Notes: a model not told the origin generated them from the letters alone. A stretch of DNA of 18,870 bases from CAZVGZ01 sp964627605 (GCA_964627605.1 CAZVGZ010000048.1:1-18870); one strand, 5' to 3'; counted from the stretch's first letter, positions 7,877 to 16,752 are shown. Numbers and translations are program-made.

Positions 7877-9031
7877 TTGCTGCGAACACCTTTTGCGAGT
7901 GAACGAATTCAGCGAGTTGATCCATTGACCGGGATCAAGGTCATACAGATAACGAGCTATCCGACGCCCAGCCTACCGCTGGAGTACCAGTGGCCGTCGA
8001 TAGCACCGGACGGCTACCGCCTGGTGTTTATGTCGCAGCGAACGGCTGATCGGGTTGCTCCGTGGGACCTTTTTCTGTGCGATACCGATGGGTTGAACCT
8101 GTTTCAGCTCACCAAGAGGGATGAATCCAAGTTCCCGGCCCATTTCAACAAGCTCAATGCACCACTGCCGATACTATCGCTGGACGGGCGGACACTGTAC
8201 GTCATCTGGAACGGATATCCGGTGCTCTACGCGGTGGACTTGGAGAACGGATCGATTGAGGATGTGTGTTCGATTGAGAGCGTCTGCCCACAAGGGACGA
8301 TTTTTCAGCACATCCGCATTTCGGCGGCTGGCGACAGGCTCTATGTTGTGTTTCGCAGCCCATCTATAGGCACTGTGCGTGTCGATCTTGAGACTGGTGA
8401 GTCCACCAAACTGGAGCTTGATGGGTTTCTATGGGCGTGCATGGCTAAAGAGCGGCGGATTATTGTGCTCAAGAACACTGCGACCGAAGGCGATGCCCTG
8501 CCAGACTACATCAGTTTTGCGCGGGCGTCTGGGGAGAGGACGCTCTGGTCGCTTGACGAGGATGGAGCAGACCCACGGTTCCACTCGCCTGACAGGTTTT
8601 CACACGCATCGATGTTGGGAGGGTCGGACTGCATCCAGGGCTGCGGACTGTCGCCGGATCGCTCAATCTGGTTCGCGCAAGAGGGTGAGCCGCCTCGAAA
8701 ACTGTGCAACGGCCCCTACTTCTGGCACTCAGGCCCATCGTGGGATGGTGAGTGGATTGTCGCGGGCACTAACTGGCCTGATGAGGAGCTCAAACTGATC
8801 CATGCGCCCACCGGACATTTCCGCACGCTTTGCCATGCAGGCGCAACTCAGGAGCACGTAAGGGCCGGGCACCCGCATCCTGGTCTGAGTCACGACGGCC
8901 GCATAGCGGTCTTCGCGTCTGACAGAACCGGTGTTGCACAGGTGTACGTCGCGTTTATAACCGACGAATTTCGGGAGAGCGTGATTGCTGGAGTGCTCGA
9001 TATGCCCAACGACAAACGGCTTGTGAATTGA
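7877..9031 (+). CDS. PL22-like beta-propeller protein, copy 3
   Basis: The start is taken at TTG 7877: it has an AAGGA site 8 bases before it and begins with the LLRTPFASERIQ stretch shared by the other copies. An upstream TTG at 7859 would add six residues with no counterpart. The product is 384 residues and cytoplasmic. Shared landmarks are TGIKVIQITSYPTPS, DGLNLFQLTK, FSHAS (His243), YFWHSGPS (His284) and HAGATQEHVRAGHPHPG (His332, His334). The position filled by Gln in copy 1 and Glu in copy 2 is Arg329 here. A positive residue beside a divalent metal site would be unusual, so this copy may bind metal differently, be inactive as a lyase, or recognise an acidic ligand. It ends in TGA 92 bases before the next gene, on the same strand. 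Confidence 0.78.
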   Translation: MLRTPFASERIQRVDPLTGIKVIQITSYPTPSLPLEYQWPSIAPDGYRLVFMSQRTADRVAPWDLFLCDTDGLNLFQLTKRDESKFPAHFNKLNAPLPILSLDGRTLYVIWNGYPVLYAVDLENGSIEDVCSIESVCPQGTIFQHIRISAAGDRLYVVFRSPSIGTVRVDLETGESTKLELDGFLWACMAKERRIIVLKNTATEGDALPDYISFARASGERTLWSLDEDGADPRFHSPDRFSHASMLGGSDCIQGCGLSPDRSIWFAQEGEPPRKLCNGPYFWHSGPSWDGEWIVAGTNWPDEELKLIHAPTGHFRTLCHAGATQEHVRAGHPHPGLSHDGRIAVFASDRTGVAQVYVAFITDEFRESVIAGVLDMPNDKRLVN

Positions 9032-9073
9032 GGCCACGCCCGATGTAAACTCGATCGACTACTACAAATGACT

Positions 9074-9092
9074 TCAGCGCTTCTATCGCTGA
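9074..9092. repeat. Short inverted repeat between copy 3 and the DUF6259-like gene
   Basis: TCAGCG (9074-9079) and CGCTGA (9087-9092) form a 6-bp stem with a 7-base loop. There is no T-run after it, so it is not a standard terminator. It could be a small mRNA hairpin or an operator half-site pair, or chance. Confidence 0.3.
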
Positions 9093-9123
9093 CACCTGTA
9101 AGACCACCGCCAGGAGAAGATCA

Positions 9124-11238
9124 ATGGTCCTTGACAACGGAGTGATTCGCATCGGGTTTGATGACGAGAGCGGGATGTTAACGCACCTGATTGACGTCGT
9201 AGGCGATGTAGCTCATGTGGCACCGCCGGACCCGCCGTTGGGCATCTGGAAGCTGGATTTTCGCGCTGGCGATGACGATCACCCGTTTGGATGGCCTGCG
9301 TGGAAGGGCGATGTGGTAATGGATCTCACCACAGAGAGCGATGGTGCTCAGGTGGCGACCATAGAGTGGAAGGATATGTGGTTTCAGCACGAGCCCAAGT
9401 CGGTTGATGTCGTTGTGACGGTGAGATTGCCAAAGGACTCTGGAGCGTCAGAGTGGCGAATTAGGGTAGACAACCGCAGCGAACTATATGGGCTTTTTGA
9501 GGTTCGGTTTCCGTGGTTTGATGGGTGGCCAACGCCGAAGCGGTACAACCTCGCTGTCCCCTGGCACAACTGGGGACACAGGTACCCGGCGGTGGAGGAC
9601 AAGCACAAGGGCGAGTTTTCGAGCTATACATGGTCGATGCAGTTTATCACGTTTGAGGCAGGCGATAAGGGGCTTACAATCGCGGCCCACGACCCCCATC
9701 AGAACTACAAATCCTATCTGGTCGATCCAGGCAACGAGACGACTTTTTCGACACGAGTGCCCGATGGAAACAAGCCCGGTGTAGGACTTGAGGACACCTA
9801 TGCCACCGTGATCGAAGTGCATGAGGGTGGATGGTTTGAGGGGTGCAAAAGCTACAGAGAGTGGGCACTTGACCAAAAATGGTGCGCTAGAGGCCCTATC
9901 TCAAAACGACAAGACGTGCCAAGAATTCTGACGGATATCGGCCTGTGGTTTATCGCTTTTGTGCCGGAAAAAGACGGCGGAACTACGCCGGATCAGTGGG
10001 CCGATGAGATCATAGAAGCCGCGACCTATTACGACGTGCCGGTGGGTGTCCACATCTATCGGTGGCATGAAATTGCGTTCGACAACGACTATCCTGAGTA
10101 CTTCCCCACAAAACCCGGTGTTCCCGAAGCGGTCAAAAAGCTGGTGGATGCAGGCATCGTCGCCATGCCATACATCAACGCACGGTTGTGGGACAGCCGG
10201 GCTGTGTCGTTTCCAGAGGCTATCCCATATACAACTAAAGACCCGACCGGCGAGCGATATCTGGAGATATATGGTGAAAAGAGCGGGCTGCTGACACCGA
10301 TGTGCACGCAGACCAAACTGTGGCAGGACACGGTGTTTGAGCTGTGCCGAAGAATCTATGACGAGGTCGGTGCGAACGCGGTATATCTCGATCAGATATC
10401 AGCGATGCCCGCCTCACCGTGTTACGACCCGACCCACGGCCATCCATTAGGTGGGGGGCACCACTGGCACGATGGCTATCGCACCATCCTGAATCGCGTC
10501 AAGGATTACATCGACCAGTCGGGGCGCGAGCTGTTCCTCACATCGGAAAATCCTGGGGATGCACACATCGACGGGGTTGAAGCGTTTCTCATCTGGACCC
10601 CCAGGCAGCAGACCGAGGTGCCGATGATGACTGCGGTCTATGCTGGCTACACGCTCTACTACGCCAGCAACCACACGACAGGGGAGGGGTTGCGGTCGTT
10701 CGTAATGGCGCAGTCGCGGGACTTTCTTTGGGGCTCGCAGCTTGGGTGGATGGGACCGACACTGCCTGACCCATTTAGGGTGCACCTCAAGAAGCTGGTT
10801 AGACTGAGGGTGCAAGCACGGAAATTCCTCACATTTGGGGAACTGGTGGGCGAGCTAGAGTCGACTGCTGGCAGCGAGCATGTAGGCGGCTCGCAGGAGG
10901 CGATGGCGATGCGAAAAGCGGCGGCCCCGAAAGTGAGCGCTGTCTGGCCGTTTTTTGGTAAGCAGCAGGTCGCCACGATGGATGCGGTCATCTCGTCTGT
11001 CTGGCGCGCCGAAGACGGAACTATAGGTCTCTTTTTGGCCAACCTCTCAGAGACGCCGCAAACGTATCAGTACTCATTCGATCCTGGTTCCTACGGACTT
11101 GCAGGCAACATACTCAGTTACACTCCCATCACCGAAAATGGCCCAGGAGAGGCTATCGAGGCAGAGGGTGGTGTCCAGCAAAGAGCTGAAACACTCGAAC
11201 CGTTCGGTGTGGCGATCTATGAGGTTACTGTGGCGTAG
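9124..11238 (+). CDS. DUF6259-like TIM-barrel glycoside hydrolase candidate
   Basis: ATG 9124 follows AGGAG with 7 bases spacing. The 704-residue product has no signal peptide. Residues 1-250 look like a galactose-mutarotase-type beta-sandwich (NGVIRIGFDDESGMLTHLID at the very start, many alternating strands). Residues 270-560 look like a TIM barrel: DIGLWFIAF, VPVGVHIYRWHE, VAMPYINARLWD, ANAVYLDQIS, FLTSENPGD. The last 100 residues form a small beta domain. The order and the VYLDQI ... HGH ... GGGHHW ... GYR signature fit the DUF6259 family, which is generally treated as a glycosidase relative without a settled substrate. Asp423 (YLDQ) and Glu475 (TSEN) are the best catalytic candidates by analogy with retaining barrel glycosidases; that is inference. 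It lies between the PL22-like run and a fucosidase, so a role in trimming a fucose-containing or uronate-containing oligosaccharide is plausible. Confidence 0.75.
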   Translation: MVLDNGVIRIGFDDESGMLTHLIDVVGDVAHVAPPDPPLGIWKLDFRAGDDDHPFGWPAWKGDVVMDLTTESDGAQVATIEWKDMWFQHEPKSVDVVVTVRLPKDSGASEWRIRVDNRSELYGLFEVRFPWFDGWPTPKRYNLAVPWHNWGHRYPAVEDKHKGEFSSYTWSMQFITFEAGDKGLTIAAHDPHQNYKSYLVDPGNETTFSTRVPDGNKPGVGLEDTYATVIEVHEGGWFEGCKSYREWALDQKWCARGPISKRQDVPRILTDIGLWFIAFVPEKDGGTTPDQWADEIIEAATYYDVPVGVHIYRWHEIAFDNDYPEYFPTKPGVPEAVKKLVDAGIVAMPYINARLWDSRAVSFPEAIPYTTKDPTGERYLEIYGEKSGLLTPMCTQTKLWQDTVFELCRRIYDEVGANAVYLDQISAMPASPCYDPTHGHPLGGGHHWHDGYRTILNRVKDYIDQSGRELFLTSENPGDAHIDGVEAFLIWTPRQQTEVPMMTAVYAGYTLYYASNHTTGEGLRSFVMAQSRDFLWGSQLGWMGPTLPDPFRVHLKKLVRLRVQARKFLTFGELVGELESTAGSEHVGGSQEAMAMRKAAAPKVSAVWPFFGKQQVATMDAVISSVWRAEDGTIGLFLANLSETPQTYQYSFDPGSYGLAGNILSYTPITENGPGEAIEAEGGVQQRAETLEPFGVAIYEVTVA

Positions 11239-11326
11239 ACGGAGGCTCATAGTGAATGAGCGTGGCGTCGCGTGCCTAATGGTTGGCAAACGCAGATCTG
11301 GCTGGATCAACTTAGATAAAATCGCG

Positions 11327-11342
11327 ACCGTCAAACGACGGT
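11327..11342. repeat. Perfect 6-bp hairpin in the leader of the fucosidase gene
   Basis: ACCGTC and GACGGT flank the loop AAAC, giving a perfect stem with a tetraloop 73 bases before the ATG at 11415. No U-run follows. The 176-base gap here is the widest between the glycosidase genes, so this may be a leader structure or operator; no clear promoter boxes were found, only a TACAAT at about 11390-11395 without a matching -35. Confidence 0.35.
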
Positions 11343-11414
11343 ATTCATCGGCGCTGAGAAGTACCTGCGGTTGATGACTACTTTGCCTGTACAATACCCA
11401 GTGGAGAGATCCGA

Positions 11415-12605
11415 ATGAGTGACGATCTGACAAAATGGTGGAAAGAGGCGCGGTTTGGGATGTTTGTGCATTGGGGGCTGCCGACGCTGCTGAAGCGAGG
11501 GATATGGGTGCAGTTCTGGGAACATGTCCCGAAAGATGAGTACGCGCAGTTAGTCGGGCAGTTTGATCCCAAAGAGTACCGCCCGTCAGACTGGGTGGAG
11601 GTCGCCAAAGATGCTGGAATGAAGTACATGGTCATCACCACTCGCAACCATGACGGCTTCTGTCTGTTCGACACAAAAACCACCGACTTCAGTGTGATGA
11701 GTAGCCCCATAGGGCGCGATCTGCTTGCTGAGTTCGTTGAGGCGTGCCACGACGCCGACATGCCTGTTGGGTTCTACTATTCGCTCCAAAATTGGAGGCA
11801 TCCTGGCTGTTTGACCAAAGAGGTGATAGGTCCGCCATCGTACTACAGTGAGCTCGTCGATGAGTCCCATGAACAGATTAGGGAGCTTATGACGAACTAC
11901 GGGAAGATCAGCGTCCTCTGGTTTGACGGTCTGAGGCCTAACAGCGCAGAGATATGGCGGTCAGATGAGCTTTTGGAGAGTATTCGTCAACTTCAGCCTG
12001 ATATTCTCATAAACAACCGCGCTGGTGTCGATGGCGATTTCAGCACACCGGAAAACACGGTCATCGCTGAAAATAGGCCGTGGGAGTCGTGCTACACGAC
12101 CAACGAGACTTGGGGGTATGCCCCTGGGGACAGAGCGTGGAAATCGCCGGTGCAGCTTGTTGAGCTTTTGGCGTCCTGCGCGTCAGGCGACGGAAACTTC
12201 TTGCTTAACGTACCGCCTGATACTGACGGCAGGTTTCAGAACGAAGCGGTGGAACGGCTAAGGGTGGTGGGGCAGTGGATGAGGACGAATGGCGAAGCTG
12301 TCTATGGGTCAAAAAGGGCACCCATCGCGCCTGGGAACGGTTGGGCGACCCTGTTGGGACAGAACATGTACATATTCGCAAAACGTTGGTCGGGATCTAC
12401 CGTCTCATTCGGCTGGATCAAGAACCGCGTAATGTCCGCAACGGTTCTCTCCACAGGACAAGAAGCCAGAATAGAGCAGATAGGCGACCGGGTGATCCTC
12501 CAAGAACTCCCCGAACACGCCCCAGACCCGCTCCTCCCGGTCATCAAACTTGAGCTAGACGGCGTCCCTGGTCTTGTGGACCCGCAACAAGTGGATGTGT
12601 TGTAG
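11415..12605 (+). CDS. GH29 alpha-L-fucosidase, cytoplasmic
   Basis: The 396-residue product has the landmarks of GH29 retaining alpha-L-fucosidases: RFGMFVHWG (His19-Trp20), TTRNHDGFCLFDTKTTDFSV (the HDGF segment at 79-82), the VLWFDG strand with the expected nucleophile Asp171, and ENRPWESCYTTNETWGY, whose Glu224 is a candidate acid/base. GDGNFLLNVPPDTDG near 258-272 is the usual end of the catalytic barrel; a shorter C-terminal beta domain follows. Such enzymes release L-fucose from fucosylated glycans. There is no signal peptide, so substrates must be imported oligosaccharides. ATG 11415 has GGAGAG six bases upstream. It is last of the same-strand run 5530-12605. No fucose isomerase, kinase or aldolase is in the window, so the fate of the fucose is not shown here. 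Confidence 0.92.
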   Translation: MSDDLTKWWKEARFGMFVHWGLPTLLKRGIWVQFWEHVPKDEYAQLVGQFDPKEYRPSDWVEVAKDAGMKYMVITTRNHDGFCLFDTKTTDFSVMSSPIGRDLLAEFVEACHDADMPVGFYYSLQNWRHPGCLTKEVIGPPSYYSELVDESHEQIRELMTNYGKISVLWFDGLRPNSAEIWRSDELLESIRQLQPDILINNRAGVDGDFSTPENTVIAENRPWESCYTTNETWGYAPGDRAWKSPVQLVELLASCASGDGNFLLNVPPDTDGRFQNEAVERLRVVGQWMRTNGEAVYGSKRAPIAPGNGWATLLGQNMYIFAKRWSGSTVSFGWIKNRVMSATVLSTGQEARIEQIGDRVILQELPEHAPDPLLPVIKLELDGVPGLVDPQQVDVL

Positions 12606-12759
12606 GCATCTCAGGGGTCAAGCGTGGGATAGCCAATCGCCAAAACGAGCGTCGGCGGGAGTAGGGACATCACCGGTGGACATTAGCTGTGGGGCATGCT
12701 CTGCAGCGCCCGTTTCTGATGGCGCAGAGCATCGAACGGATTGACCTGAGCGCCTGGAT

Positions 12760-13191
12760 CTACGGGGGCGCGACGATGCCATCTCTGGCTGCAGAAAACA
12801 CGTACGCTGTACCGGTATTGCGGCCTTTGTTGTCGCCACGCACAGCGCCAATCAACACAACGCCACGGGACACCGAAACCGACATACCAAAGTGGTCTTT
12901 TTCATCACCGTCAGATGCCGCCAGCATCTGCTGCTCGCTCCAACGGCCGTCTGTACCTCGGACAAACACATACGCCGAACCTGACCTGTCTCCGAGATAC
13001 GCCCCGATTACAGCAACGTCACCAGATACCGACACCGAAGTGCCGAACTCGTCACGCTCGGCCCCGTTTGAGGCTACGAGCTTTTGGCGTTCTATAAATT
13101 CACTGGAGTTCCCAGGCTGGCATGACAGCAACAACGAACCGAGCAACGTTGCCACGCCAATCGCGACATCGGCACCATGGCGGCTTCGCAT
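12760..13191 (-). CDS. Short FG-GAP repeat lipoprotein, possibly truncated
   Basis: ATG 13191 has AAGGAG 7 bases upstream; the longer open frame to 13239 has no such support. The 143-residue product starts with a lipoprotein signal ending LLLSC, with Cys24 as the lipid attachment. Two FG-GAP (integrin-alpha-like) repeats follow: KLVASNGAERDEFGTSVSVS with IGAYLGDRSGSAYVF, and MLAASDGDEKDHFGMSVSVS with IGAVRGDNKGRNTGTAYVF. These units normally build seven-bladed propellers, so two units are too few for a closed fold. The end (SAARDGIVAPP) leaves the repeat pattern abruptly, and no further repeat appears in any frame down to 12606. It is therefore either a 3'-truncated gene or a small variant. 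It would sit on the cell surface or in the periplasm; function unknown. Confidence 0.65.
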   Translation of the reverse strand: MRSRHGADVAIGVATLLGSLLLSCQPGNSSEFIERQKLVASNGAERDEFGTSVSVSGDVAVIGAYLGDRSGSAYVFVRGTDGRWSEQQMLAASDGDEKDHFGMSVSVSRGVVLIGAVRGDNKGRNTGTAYVFSAARDGIVAPP

Positions 13192-13550
13192 TGGGGCACT
13201 CCTTCGCGAGGTGATGACTATTAGATGATCGGCATCCACTTATTCCTCGGGCGGTTCTTTCCAACCTCACCATTAACTAGACAACACGCATGACCACGGC
13301 GAGATGCCAACCAAAAAACGGGGATAACGTGGCCGGTTTGATACGCGCGGCGAGGCGTTCGGATGTGACCATACCGAGCTTACCTCTATGTAGGACTTGG
13401 TTACGCTGAACGCTATCCTTTGCTCCACCAGTTTACGCCATAGGCATCTAAAAATCCGAAATAATCGGCCCACCCTGTTCTGGTTGGTCTGTCCCAATCT
13501 ATATTTCCCATGATGTACAACGCCGGTATGCCTTTATGAAAGCCTGCTAT
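13192..13550. other. Divergent intergenic region with a possible small coding remnant
   Basis: This gap separates the minus-strand lipoprotein from the activase gene. A minus-strand frame ending at TAG 13413 reads GNIDWDRPTRTGWADYFGFL then DAYGVNWWSKG; its Trp/Tyr/Phe/Gly-rich composition looks protein-like, but it overlaps the activase start if extended and has no ribosome site. It may be the 3' end of a lost gene. Otherwise I see no gene, terminator or clear promoter. Confidence 0.35.
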
Positions 13551-14507
13551 ATGAGTGTTACCGCAGAAACCAAGCAATCGAATCTGGCCGCTGTTGAAGG
13601 TCGGATTTTTGATGTGCAGACGTTTTCGGTGCATGATGGGCCTGGGATCAGGACGACGGTGTTTATGAAGGGATGCCCGCTTCGGTGTCTCTGGTGCCAC
13701 AACCCTGAGTCGATGGAGAAGAGAGTCAACATAGGATTTGTGGCGCACAAATGCATCTACTGCGGGCAGTGCGAGGGCATCTGTGAGCATGGTGGACACT
13801 CCATCTCGGATGAGGGGCACGACTACTTTCGCGAGCGCTGTGTAAGATGTGGATCGTGTGTGCCTGGATGCCCATCTGGCGCACTGGAGATCGCCGGTCG
13901 GGATGTGTCGGCTGGAGATGTGTTGAAACAGGTGATGGCGGATGCGATGTTCTATGAGCGCTCTGGCGGGGGGATGACACTCTCAGGTGGAGAGCCGCTA
14001 AATCAGCCTGAATTCACAAAAGCGTTGTTGACGTTGGCGCATGAAGAGAATCTCCACTGCACTGTGGACTCTTCCGGGTTTGCGCCGTGGGAGGTCGCCG
14101 GGCCGGTGTTCGAACTCGCTGACCTGGTGCTTTATGATCTAAAAACTGTGGATGACGATCATCATCAGGAGCTGACCGGTGTCTCCAACAAGCCGATTTT
14201 GGCGAATCTAGAAAAAATGCTGGAAAGCGATGATGGGCCGTCAGTGTGGCTCAGGATGCCGCTCATACCAGGCTGCAACGACTCGGATGAAACGGTCTCA
14301 GCCATGGCGGAGCTGTGCAGCGAACTGAGTCAGCATCCTCGTTTAGAACGGGTCTATCTGATGCCATACCATAAGCTAGCAGAGGGCAAATATATACAGT
14401 TTGGCGTGGAGTACGGATTGGCTGGGTTGGACTCCCCGTCTGACGAGAATATTAAGCGCGTCGCGGCGATATTCAGCGATAGAGGCGTCACAGTTAGGCA
14501 CGACTGA
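13551..14507 (+). CDS. Glycyl radical enzyme activase (radical SAM)
   Basis: The enzyme uses S-adenosylmethionine and a 4Fe-4S cluster to create the backbone glycyl radical on a partner enzyme. Seen here (numbered from ATG 13551, 318 residues): the HDGPGIRTTVFMKGCPLRCL segment with the radical SAM cysteines CxxxCxxC at 42, 46 and 49; then two extra ferredoxin-type clusters, CxxCxxCxxxC at 68-78 and at 97-107; then SGGEPL near 145-150. The two-cluster insert is typical of activases for dehydratase- and decarboxylase-type glycyl radical enzymes and is absent from the pyruvate formate-lyase activase itself. The start is uncertain: ATG 13536 would add five residues, and neither has a strong ribosome site. 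The partner gene begins 46 bases after the stop. It may also serve the second glycyl radical enzyme at 17590. Confidence 0.93.
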   Translation: MSVTAETKQSNLAAVEGRIFDVQTFSVHDGPGIRTTVFMKGCPLRCLWCHNPESMEKRVNIGFVAHKCIYCGQCEGICEHGGHSISDEGHDYFRERCVRCGSCVPGCPSGALEIAGRDVSAGDVLKQVMADAMFYERSGGGMTLSGGEPLNQPEFTKALLTLAHEENLHCTVDSSGFAPWEVAGPVFELADLVLYDLKTVDDDHHQELTGVSNKPILANLEKMLESDDGPSVWLRMPLIPGCNDSDETVSAMAELCSELSQHPRLERVYLMPYHKLAEGKYIQFGVEYGLAGLDSPSDENIKRVAAIFSDRGVTVRHD

Positions 14508-14553
14508 CCAAAGGCTTTTTTGGCGATCCCGGCAAAAACAAACGGGAGATCAG

Positions 14554-16752
14554 ATGGCGACCACAGCGGAGCTTAACCTGTCACCGAGAGTTGCGAGCAT
14601 AAGGGATTGGCTTTTTGAGCAGGAAGGTGGTTTTGTAGAGAGGGACCTTCTGTGGCACAGAGGTATGTACGCCCACCGCAGTCAGCCTATAGGCACAAGG
14701 TCCGGCAAAGCGTTCGCGTATATGGCCGAAAGGATGCCTGTGGAGATCACCACCGACGAACTGATTGTCGGGCGGATATTGAGGCGACAGATAAAGGATA
14801 GCGAACAGGCTGAGAAAGAGCGATGGGGATCGGTGAATTTGGGGTCGGCCCGGCAGGCTCTAATAAACTCACTCATATCGCCAGATGCGCATGAGTCGAT
14901 GGCTGAGACCAGACACTCCGCCGGGGCGATGACCGGGCATATGACCCCAGATCATCCAGGCGTGTTAAAGACAGGGCTCATCGGCATCAGGCGCAGAGCC
15001 CAGGCTCGGTTAGAAGAGGTCACGATCGACGAAGAGCGTGATTTTCTCCGGTCAGCAATCGCGGCGACCACCGGGGCGCTGAAATTCGCCAGGCGTTATT
15101 CGGAACATGCCCGCTGGCTTTCCACCACCGCCACCGGTAAACGCCGGAAAGAGCTGCTAAAGATTGCCGGAACATGTCGCCGGGTACCTGCATGGCCTGC
15201 GCGGGATTTCCATGAGGCGGCACAGACGTTGTGGTTTGTTCATATGCTCAGTGCGATGGACGTAGGCGGAGGTCATGCCTGTTTCTGCCCTGGGCGGGTC
15301 GATCAGTATCTCGCACCTTACTACGAAGCTGATCTGGCGGCTGGGACTATTACGCACGACGAAGCCTACGAGCTGCTCTGCTGCCTGTTTCTTAAATACA
15401 GCGAGTATGACCCTTACGGTACGCCGCAAACACTTTTCGTTGGTGGGCAGAAAGCCGACGGGACCGACGCCACCAACCCGGTGACCTACATGTGTTTGGA
15501 TGCATCGACAGAGCTCCAGATGCTTCATCCGGCGCTTTGCTTGAGCTGGCACTCTGATCTGCCGCGAGAGGTGATGCGAAGCTCAATGGCGTTGGCGGCT
15601 ACAGGGATAGGTTTTCCGGCGATATTTAACGATACAGCCATCGTGCCTGGTCTCGTCAACGACGGCGTAAAGCAGGAGGACGCGGTTGACTATATGGCTG
15701 GATCGTGCGTGGAGATATCTCCGATTGGCTGTAGCAACCCTTGGGTCGCTTCAGGCTACGTCAACGCTGCTAAAGCACTTGAGAGGGTGGTGCATCGGAT
15801 CGCCCACGAAGACCGCGAGCCGACGTGGGACGACTTTCTCGGTGGCTTCAAAGACGACTTGGCGCAGACAGTTGCGCACAATGTGGAGATAACAGGTGCC
15901 CACGAGCAGGGATGGAAGGAGTTTGTGCGCTATCCGTTCCTGTCGTGCGTGGTAAACGACTGCGTTGAGGACGGGAACGACATCACCAACGGCGGTGCGC
16001 GCTACAACCCGACACAGCCAGAACTGGTGGGGTTGGCGAATGTAGTGGACGGGCTGTTGGCGATACGGTGGGCGTGCTTTGAGAGCGGTGCGATCACACC
16101 CTCGGGCCTCTCGGGGATTTTGCGGAAGGATTGGGAGGGCGAAGAGGCGCTAAGGAAGCTGATGGCGACTCGCCCGCCGCACTACGGAAACGGCCATCAA
16201 GAGGCCGACGCCCTGTTTGAAGAGTTGGCAGGTTTTTGGGACAGGACAGTGAGGTCTTACACAAATCAACGCGGCGGACTGTACCAGCCAGGCTTTCTCT
16301 GCTGGATCATCCATTCGATTTTTGGTGAAAGAACCGGCGCGACGCCGGAGGGGCGTAAGTCAGGCACAGCGCTCGCCGACTCTGTCGGACCGGTGCAGGG
16401 CCGCGACACCAACGGCCCAACGACGATGCTCCGCTCGGTGGCGTCGATGGACCATTCGCGGTTTTTGGGTGGCATGGTCACAAACATAAAGCTGTCAACG
16501 TCGATGTTCAGCAGCCCGGATGAGCGCGAAAAGACTATCGACCTGCTTGAAACTTTCCTCGAGATGGGCGGTTTCGAGATTCAGATCAACGTTGTGGACA
16601 AGAAGACTCTTGTGCAGGCTCAAGAGAGACCTGATGAGTTTGGCGATCTGATTGTTAGAGTCGGCGGCTATTCAGACTATTTCACCCGGCTCTCCAAGAC
16701 GCTACAGGACGAGATCATCGCCAGAACAGAGCACGATTCTGGAGCCAACTGA
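14554..16752 (+). CDS. Glycyl radical enzyme, PFL-like/dehydratase-type
   Basis: ATG 14554 follows GGGAG with 5 bases spacing; the open frame reaches back to 14401 inside the activase, but those residues have no family counterpart. The 732-residue product has the PFL-like domain and the C-terminal glycyl radical loop RVGGYSDYF (radical on Gly705). The active-site cysteine is Cys385 in MAGSCVEISP; Glu387 of the CxE motif is the general base in known radical eliminases (glycerol, propanediol, choline and hydroxyproline enzymes). GHACFCPGRVDQY near 240-252 and the FNDTAIV segment near 358 fit the substrate-side loops. The overall role is therefore likely a radical elimination on a diol-, amino- or sulfonate-like substrate; which one is not readable. 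It is somewhat shorter than the usual 780-850 residues. Oxygen-sensitive, so used anaerobically. Confidence 0.9.
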   Translation: MATTAELNLSPRVASIRDWLFEQEGGFVERDLLWHRGMYAHRSQPIGTRSGKAFAYMAERMPVEITTDELIVGRILRRQIKDSEQAEKERWGSVNLGSARQALINSLISPDAHESMAETRHSAGAMTGHMTPDHPGVLKTGLIGIRRRAQARLEEVTIDEERDFLRSAIAATTGALKFARRYSEHARWLSTTATGKRRKELLKIAGTCRRVPAWPARDFHEAAQTLWFVHMLSAMDVGGGHACFCPGRVDQYLAPYYEADLAAGTITHDEAYELLCCLFLKYSEYDPYGTPQTLFVGGQKADGTDATNPVTYMCLDASTELQMLHPALCLSWHSDLPREVMRSSMALAATGIGFPAIFNDTAIVPGLVNDGVKQEDAVDYMAGSCVEISPIGCSNPWVASGYVNAAKALERVVHRIAHEDREPTWDDFLGGFKDDLAQTVAHNVEITGAHEQGWKEFVRYPFLSCVVNDCVEDGNDITNGGARYNPTQPELVGLANVVDGLLAIRWACFESGAITPSGLSGILRKDWEGEEALRKLMATRPPHYGNGHQEADALFEELAGFWDRTVRSYTNQRGGLYQPGFLCWIIHSIFGERTGATPEGRKSGTALADSVGPVQGRDTNGPTTMLRSVASMDHSRFLGGMVTNIKLSTSMFSSPDEREKTIDLLETFLEMGGFEIQINVVDKKTLVQAQERPDEFGDLIVRVGGYSDYFTRLSKTLQDEIIARTEHDSGAN

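Noticed and set aside
10447..11042. Long minus-strand frames inside the DUF6259-like gene
   Set aside because: They mirror a strongly supported plus-strand protein and lack any recognisable sequence; shadows caused by its codon use.
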